Below are positions 57,204-64,000 of a DNA stretch of 64,000 nt, in pieces. Within the stretch, counting starts at the first letter, position 1. The number at the start of each line of letters is the position of its first letter. The stretch covers positions 34,756,361 through 34,820,360 of the forward strand of contig CM055106.1 in the NCBI GenBank assembly GCA_029204225.1, given 5' to 3'. The stretch is from Diphasiastrum complanatum. Its lineage: Eukaryota; Streptophyta; Lycopodiopsida; Lycopodiales; Lycopodiaceae. A model generated the notes under the pieces. That model was given only the letters and a program-made list of their open reading frames with translations, ran no database searches and was not told the origin of the DNA. A program made the position numbers and the translations under genes.

Positions 57204-57810
57204 TGAAACAGTCACCTAGAGCCTGGTTCCAAAAAATAAATACATTTCTCATTGAGAATGGTTTTATTCCAAACTCAACATATTCGAATGTCTACTTCAA
57301 ATTTGTATCGAATTTCTTGATCATCATCACTCTCTATGTTGATGATACTCTATTATTCAATAACAATCTGAATCTAATGAAAAACACCAAATGCATGTTG
57401 GCCAAGGAGTACAAAATTACTGATATGAGTCCAACCCACTATTGTCTCAGAATCGAAATTTTTGAATTCGACCCAACCGACTGTTATTCATCAACCAACA
57501 GAGATATCTTACCAACGTGCTGGAAAGGTATGCAATGACTAACTGCAAACCAAGTCTATTTCCACTTGACCCTGGACTAAAACTGTCAAAGGAACAATCT
57601 CCTCAAACTGAGACAGAAAAGGAAGAGATGAAGCAATATCCCTTCCACTCCATCATCGGCTCATTGATGTATGCAATGATCTGCACTCGACCAAACCTTG
57701 CATACTTAATCAGTTCACTCAGCCAGTTTCTATCAAATTTGGATCTAATGCATTGAAAAGCACTTACAAAAGTCATGAAGTACTTTCAAGCAACCAAACG
57801 GCCTTGATCT
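57204..57810 (+). pseudogene. Z-family copia RT continuing after the C insertion
   Basis: It starts inside RT (LKQSPRAWFQKINTFLIENGF), keeps the active site LYVDDTLLFNNN (about 57340), then TDMSPTHYCLRIEIFEF. It shifts frame near 57510 and continues LERYAMTNCKPSLFPLDPGLKLSKEQSPQ and [27 protein letters not shown] to about 57800. It picks up about 55 codons after the point where the + strand RT at 51111 stops, so both are probably one element split by C with loss of about 165 bp. Confidence 0.88.
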
Positions 57811-57879
57811 TTTTCTAGAATCTCAAAGAGATATAGTTGACTTTGGGTACTCTTGACAATGTGTCAACTACTTTATTGT

Positions 57880-58240
57880 CCGAATGACGGATCAATTAGA
57901 AGTGGAAGATCCTAAGGCAGTTGGCCCACTTAAGATGTTTTTCTCGCATAAATTGTTGAGTGAAAAAGTATCTAAGGCTTTGATGATCCATCTTTTAACC
58001 GAAAAATCATTTTCTAAGAGGTAATGTTTCCATAAGTTAAGGGCATGGATAACAACTAGAAGTTCTTTCTCATATATGTCATATTGTATCTCAGCCCCTT
58101 GAAGTCTTCTACTGTCATATGGCCTTCTTAGTTTAAAATCAAGACTTGCATCTACTTCCACAAAAATTTTTTTACGAAGGTCGAGAATGTTAAAGACATG
58201 TCTTGTGGTAAGGGCATGTTTTATAACTTGCATGAGAATT
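57880..58240 (-). pseudogene. Ty3/gypsy RNase H fragment
   Basis: Minus strand: KIFVEVDASLDFKLRRPYDSRRLQGAEIQYDIYEKELLVVIHALNLWKHYLLENDFSV. VDAS and the YEKELLVVIHAL string are the Ty3 RNase H core. A piece around the usual GAVLxQ/PIAFxS segment is missing. No flanking Ty3 sequence is recognisable. Confidence 0.88.
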
Positions 58241-60208
58241 ATTCTTGAAAGTTACTCAATCGTTAAGTAAATGAATTTAAAACCAAGTACATGGGATGGA
58301 AAATGAAAATACTAAAAGCAATTCATTCACATCAAGCATCCACATGAGGCATGATGAGAGGTCAAGATGGGCACAGGGACTAATCTCCCCCCTGAAGGAA
58401 GAATCTTATGGGAATCAAAAGACAACCTTTCCTTGATCCAGATTTGAAAATCTCAAAACTACACTTTCAAAACAAGGAAACTAGACACATAATCATTGGT
58501 TTTTCTTACATGCGAAGGTAAAGGAATCAAAAGAGTGACATGCAAAGCAAGCTTTACAAACATACATGATGCGAAATTACAAACCAAATGTTGCAACAAC
58601 CTAGCCTATGGTAAGCCTTTACAAGTTCAATAAAGTAAGGCACTAGCATGTTATACAGCTGGTGCATGGCTAAATCAAAACTTAGTTCCTCAAGATGCAT
58701 TGTGCTAATTCTAGGTCTCCTAAAAAAAAAAGCATTGGACTAACTTCTCCTCAAAGATGCATACTTAGCAAGCGCTTGCCAAACCTTATGCCTCATTTTT
58801 TAACTAGTCGTGAGAATTTCCATCATCAATTCATGCATGCATGCATCAAGGGAACCATATGTATGTTATTCTAGATTTCTTCTTATACATGCATGAGGAA
58901 GGTCAATTGATGTACAACTACAAAATAATTCTACAGATAGGCAAAGCACCACCAATTTAACTTTTCTTTTGGCAAATTCTACATCAGGTCAATCGACTCA
59001 GTAGCCAAAATGTGAACTCACTTGGGTACAGGCATGCAGCTTTATGAAAATGTTTCACTAAAGGAAAGTAGCTCATACATTCATAAACACGACATTGACA
59101 TATTCATGGAAACAAAGAGAGGGCAAGTCCACACCTCATAAAAAAACTCACATAGATTCAGGCTTTTTGTATTCCCCCGGCCGATTCATGTCCCCCTCAT
59201 TCTAACCTTAGAGAATAAAATGAAGCTGATTCTCAAAAAGGCCTATCTTTGAGACTGCCAAAACTCACTTGTACAAAGTTGCTTCTTGCTGGCAGCATGT
59301 CCATGCATATCAAGGTCTTATCTTGAAGATCTAAGGTATGGGGGACACTTGAGTTGATCTAGGGTTTTCAATGGAGGTCCAAGGTATGGGGGACACTTGA
59401 ATTTTCAATGAAGGTCCAAGATATGGGGGATACTTTACTTGAATTGATTTAGGGTTTTCAACGTGTAACATTTGAACTGATTAAAATTCTTCAGCCATCA
59501 CATAGAGAAGTTTTCATGCTGTTTTTGGCAGAAGTTTGAAGCTAGACAGATTTTAGATTGGTGAAATTAAGTAGCTTAAAAAAAATAAGAGAGTTTAGAA
59601 AGTCATTTCATGAACATGGTAGCTTCCAACTATTACCCCTTGGTTGTCTATGTTTCTTCATGCATTATCTCCTTCTCTTTCAACTTGCGGTAATGTGACT
59701 GCAAAATATGTAAAGCCTTTAAGGTAGTTTAACATGACAAAACCATAATTATAGTGCACCGCCCAACTTGGATTACTTAGTCCTACAATTTTCCACTTAA
59801 AACTTTCAACATTGGCATACAAAGTACTTTGACAAAATGCCTTCACGAGTGCCCAAAACTCCTTGATCCTTCAAAAAAAAGAGGAATCATGGGTGATAAT
59901 TCCCCATGGGGGAAGCAGTTGAGGGTACCTTGTGAGTATTCTGTGCAACTCAAATTAAGGAATAGCAACGGAAATGAGTCATATCAACTTCAACAACTTT
60001 GCTCAACCAGCGTTTTACAGCTCTGACAGATTGGGGCCTAAAAAGTATAAGACCAAATAGGTAATTGCACTTCTATATGCTGTAAGACCATATTCTAAAA
60101 CGATAAAGCGACTTTGCATTGTGATATGAAGCTCATAAACTTACATCCAGCAGAGATACTCAACTTACGGGCTCTCTATATCTATGTGCCCATCACAACT
60201 TACAACTT
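58241..60208. other. Intergenic region 3' of the NIFK-like gene
   Basis: AT-rich with no recognisable coding region or retroelement motif. Short open frames (59658-59846, 59829-60026) lack signatures. It contains a short tandem repeat at 59326-59460. Confidence 0.5.
59326..59460. repeat. Short irregular tandem repeat, three copies
   Basis: Three diverged copies of a unit containing GGTCCAAGGTATGGGGGACA plus CTTGA, with AGGGTTTTCAA between copies. Copy spacing is irregular (about 55 and 45 bp). Confidence 0.85.
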
Positions 60209-63200
60209 CTACGATCCCTCTTGAGTAAATTTTATTTTCTTTGAGGTACCAGGTAGAGAGGATCTCTGCACAGACACAACAGTATATCATGGTTAGAATC
60301 ATCACCACAACAACTGAATATAAGTTGCGTTACATGTCGTGTCACAGAATGCTCTGATTTACGGCACATATGGATGATCAGCTGCACATGTTAGCTTCTT
60401 AGAACATTATAATTTCTCAAAGAAGGGAGAAATTCTTAGAACATTAGTTTCAAAAACCTGAAGGATCATTCAAAATGATTGAGCGACAATCCAGGATTGG
60501 AGAAAGTATGTCTGAAAAAGTTGACAATTTCAGCAGGCTTTGGAAGGTTTTAAGTCAACTTGGAGAGACTATGTGTCTTGACCATATGATGATATTACAC
60601 CAAATTGCAAAATGAAAAATGGCGCTAACCAGGTCTGGGTAGTCATAGTCTATGCCAGCTTTAAGTAGATTCCTTTTTCTTTTGTCATCCCTTCGTATCA
60701 ACCTCTTCAGCAAGCTTTTCTGTTCAGCAGCAGTTCTATCCTGAAACATGTATGCAGATTAAGATAAGCATTATAAATCATCTACAAAATCCAGAAGACA
60801 ACCCCATGGACATGCATGAAGAAATGTAAAGCTATACTTGCAAGCCTTGCTATTAAAAACTGAAGAACACTTGATACAAATGCGTTCAAACAAACTTCCA
60901 GTGCAGCAATTGACACAGTACAGAAGATGGCAAAGTTGTATGCACTAAAACACCAATATTTCTCTATCAAAATACAGACAATTCTCATAGAATATGGAAT
61001 ATAATCACATATTCAATCAGGATATCAATGAGGCTGCACCATTGTACTTCAGTTAGCAGCACTTGCATCAGATTAACATATTTAGGGCACATAAGCTCTA
61101 ATTCAATAAATGCTCACTCGATTATGGCGCTCTTTCTCCCAAAGTTTCCAAGGCTTAACTTGGAACTTGCGATTTGCCCCAATCCATCTGTTTCATTGCA
61201 AAATTATATCTCATCAACTGCTGAGTCTGAATGAGACTAATGCCACACATTTCTAAACTTCAAAGAGTTTCACTTCTGTAATTCAAAAAAAATAAAATGT
61301 GATACAACCACATAAAGAAAAGAGTGGCAATTATCTACATGATAACAACAGATCAACTTGCATTCTTCCTGTACTTTTATGACAGTTATAAACCTAACAC
61401 ATGGTATGTCATTCAATCAAAATAGATAACAGAGGCCTTCAAGCATGTCCCTTTCTCTTCTACAAACAAAATATTAAGTAACTTATTTACCACACTATTC
61501 ACACTTCAAATGGCTTGTACAGAGCTTGGTAGATGTGGATAGCTAGTCTTCAGCAGGATTTATACAAAAAGAGGCATCTAGTAATCCTCAAACCAGTCCA
61601 GTGACTTTTAGATCTCCACAAAGACTGACTACATTCAGCATCCATCAGTGAAAAAATATTATAGCGCTTGTCTCAGGAATTTGTTATTGAAAGCCGATCA
61701 ATTTAAACAATTAGTACAAGGACAAACACACAATTGAGAGACAAACTTGTGCACAGATGGTTAACAAACTCCCCACCTAGCATTCAGGGATCAATACCAG
61801 TACATTAGGCTAGAATAAACTCCACTTTGAATGCTTAGATGAACCAATGAAGAAAATCAAAGATTGCTAAATTAAGCCTTGTGGGTTAGCACCCAACTCC
61901 AATTATTTCTAGAAAACAAAGGGATTTGGCTTCCACAGACTTCTTTTGAATAAACATGGTAGAACCAAATATGAACATAGCTGACTAAAGAAGAACAGCT
62001 GTGGCCTTATGCAAGTCAAGAACGTGCAACAAGCTGAAAAAGATATATACTGGGCTAATGAGCTTTTAAACTTTCTGAAAATCCTCTGATTTTGATGCAT
62101 CCACAAACGATTAAATGTTTACATCTGAGGCTATTTGAAAGCATGGAAACAATTATGAAGGGCAGCCGAGCTAACATTGCTCACGGCACATAATAGTTGA
62201 TAAAATACTGGAACCCACCTACCAGCTAACACATTTCCACAATTGCCAATGGCAGCTATGAAATTAAGCACATCATTTGAGGAATTTTATGAGGCACACA
62301 TAAAATGAAGCTTGTGCATAATAAAGATTCAGGAACAGTGTTGGAGACTATACTCCCTTACATGCCCTATTACTTACAGGGTAGGATGGATCTTTTCCTG
62401 AGGAACAAGCTTCACTTGTAAAAGAGATTCAAACAAAAGGTAGTTATTCATGCTTTCAGCAACAATCGCTGCTACCTGAAAAGATCCAACAAATCCCATG
62501 AAATGAACTGATCGTCTCATTCCAATAATACGTTCTATGTAACTAAGAGACTTCCGTTTTCAGTAGCTTACATCAATGTTTTACTCTACATCAAATTAGA
62601 CCCTGACTATCATATGGGCTTGTCAAACATTCAAGGTAACTGAGCAGCAACAAACAGGGAAAAATAGTAGATTAGAAAATGTACAAGAACAGAGTCTGAC
62701 CTCAGCAGATGCAAACTCAATGAAAGCATAATGCTTAGACTTTCCTGTCTGCCACCGAAAAATCTATTTCAGTTATCACCAGGCTTTTCAAAACAAGATA
62801 ACTAAAACTCTGTATGACAAGATCCATGTGACTAAGCAATGTCCAATCATCAAATTATCACTCATACTAGACAGTTCATTTGAAATATCAGTACCAACTA
62901 TCAACAATACAGAACATTAAGCACCACTGCCCAAACATCACCAGCATGTATCTCTCATCAAAAGAGACAAAACTAACCTTCTTGTTTCGTGACAACCGCA
63001 AGTTTTGTATTACTCCAAATTGTCCAAAGTATTCTGATGCACAGTTGGCGATAAGCTTATTTTGTTAACTTAATTTGCTGCATGTATTTAATAAACCCTC
63101 ATTACATCACACAGTGACAAACGTCGAAAAAGCTTACTGAAATGTGGACGAATTCCAGCGCGAAAACCAGAATAACAATATACAAATGACTTGCTACACA

Positions 63201-63386
63201 GCAAACATAAGCTCATTACCCCTCATTTGCTCTTCATAAAAACCATGTGGTATACGACCAACATACACAACATTCGACAATGTTGACGTTGTGATGGCTT
63301 TTCCGGATGGTATACCAAGAGCTTTCTTCAAGTCTAAATGTTTCATTTTAGACTTCATTTCTTTCATTTTGGATATCTTCTGGAGG
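60209..63386 (-). CDS. NIFK/Nop15-like nucleolar RRM protein, seven exons seen, 5' end unresolved
   Basis: Minus-strand coding exons, 5' to 3': 63386-63220, 63033-62978, 62748-62701, 62475-62378, 61187-61118, 60740-60630, 60265-60209 (stop TAG 60211-60209). Every junction has GT and AG and keeps the frame. The RRM carries RNP2 VVYVGRIPHGFYEEQMR, FGQFGVIQNLRLSRNKK and RNP1 GKSKHYAFIEFASAE. The C-terminal NIFK signature follows: LVPQEKIHP, KFQVKPWKLWEKERHN, AAEQKSLLKRLIRRDDKRKR, AGIDYDYPDL and a closing KKIKF. Relatives are nucleolar proteins of 60S ribosome biogenesis (yeast Nop15, human NIFK). The first exon listed enters with an open frame, so the true start is either its internal Met or an exon upstream, possibly outside the window. 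No break in function is visible. Confidence 0.92.
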
Positions 63387-64000
63387 CTGCATATGAAAAC
63401 AATGATCATCTACCAACAAATTGGTTTTCAAGATAAGCATAATATAAAAGATTCACAAAATCCGAATGAGGTTGAAATGTTCATTTTATAACGCTCCGCA
63501 CAAAACATACATAAATGCAAACGATTCACACAAAAATAATAATGACAAATCAGTAGCACATATCCAAGCATGAATTGCTAGTCTGGCTTAAGAGAATCTG
63601 AATTCTCCTCAGAAGACCAAATCTCGATGACTCGATCCTAATATCCAAAATAACAAAGGACACGTGCAATCTTGAACCACAAAGTCTTAAGACCATCAGC
63701 TTCATCATACATAGTGAACAGTATTTTTAAGGCAAGTGAATTATATCACCGATGAATAGCATGATAAGATTCAATAAGTATATAACAAAGGCAAAATTAT
63801 GGAGAAAAGTTCCTACAACTGATTAAACAAAATTGATGCACAAATACATTGGCAATTTGAGGCAGATGCACAAGCTGTACAACTCAAAAAATTGTACTCC
63901 TGAAGCTGCATTAACCTCGCATACTTGAAGAATCTAACTCAAAACTACGACAAGTGTACAACTCAAAAAACGGTACTCCTGAAGCTGCTTTAACTTAACA
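63387..64000 (-). other. Upstream intron or 5' region of the NIFK-like gene
   Basis: AT-rich, with an acceptor ATATGCAG at 63394-63387 on the minus strand. No further coding exon was recognised before the window edge. A short direct repeat lies at 63876-63994. Confidence 0.5.
63876..63994. repeat. 39-bp direct repeat, 79 bp apart
   Basis: TGTACAACTCAAAAAA, then GTACTCCTGAAGCTGC.TTAAC, occurs at 63876-63914 and 63955-63994 with three differences. Confidence 0.9.

Noticed and set aside
57204-57208. TGAAA as a target duplication for element C
   Set aside because: The opposite end of C is deleted, so no partner can be shown.

Overview
This window is nuclear DNA of a land plant with a large, repeat-packed genome. 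The evidence is GT-AG introns in two conserved host genes, plant-type Ty1/copia and Ty3/gypsy retrotransposons with initiator-Met-tRNA primer sites (TGGTATCAGAGC and close variants), and long AT-rich spacers. A fern or other non-seed plant is possible but is only an impression. I see no bacterial or organellar operon, CRISPR array, tRNA or rRNA.

Host genes. (1) An ATX1/CCH-type copper chaperone on the + strand has three coding exons between 17042 and 19217 and encodes about 70 residues with an intact MTCEGC metal site. (2) A NIFK/Nop15-type nucleolar RRM protein on the - strand has seven recognisable coding exons between 63386 and 60209. It ends in a conserved basic tail and stop; its 5' end is probably beyond what can be resolved here.

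Layout. 0.6-2.2 kb: decayed non-LTR retrotransposon 3' end (zinc knuckle plus restriction-like endonuclease). 2.8-2.9 kb: compound CA/CT microsatellite. 4.37-5.56 kb: foldback DNA element whose core is a GC-rich inverted repeat of about 0.69 kb. 6.6-7.4 kb: Ty3 chromovirus remnant. 8.6-27.3 kb: copia element X (+), split by copia element A (-) whose two 1.12-kb LTRs (8825-9948, 24420-25540) carry the target duplication TCTAA. Between A's two halves lie D-family copia fragments in inverted orientation and the copper-chaperone gene. 27.3-30.5 kb: copia element E (+). 32.0-34.3 kb: Ty3 element K (-). 34.5-35.3 kb: copia gag/protease remnant (-). 35.3-35.9 kb: a 5' LTR (F). 36.5-42.8 kb: element G, with Ty3 RT and integrase scraps, two related minisatellites, long unrecognised ORFs and a 3' LTR. 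42.77-48.60 kb: copia element B with both LTRs and target duplication AAACG, inserted inside the G LTR. 48.7-57.8 kb: head-to-head Z-family copia fragments, interrupted by minus-strand copia C, itself interrupted by a 1.07-kb solo G-type LTR with target duplication TTGAT. 57.9-58.2 kb: Ty3 RNase H scrap. 58.2-60.2 kb: intergenic. 60.2-63.4 kb: NIFK-like gene.

The retroelements are all broken by stops, frameshifts, deletions or lost catalytic residues. Their nesting can be ordered from the three matched target duplications. Two points deserve most attention: an apparently intact intron-containing host gene enclosed between the LTRs of one retrotransposon insertion, and the unexplained ORFs with minisatellites in element G. 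All boundaries and homologies were read by eye; no alignment or database search was run.
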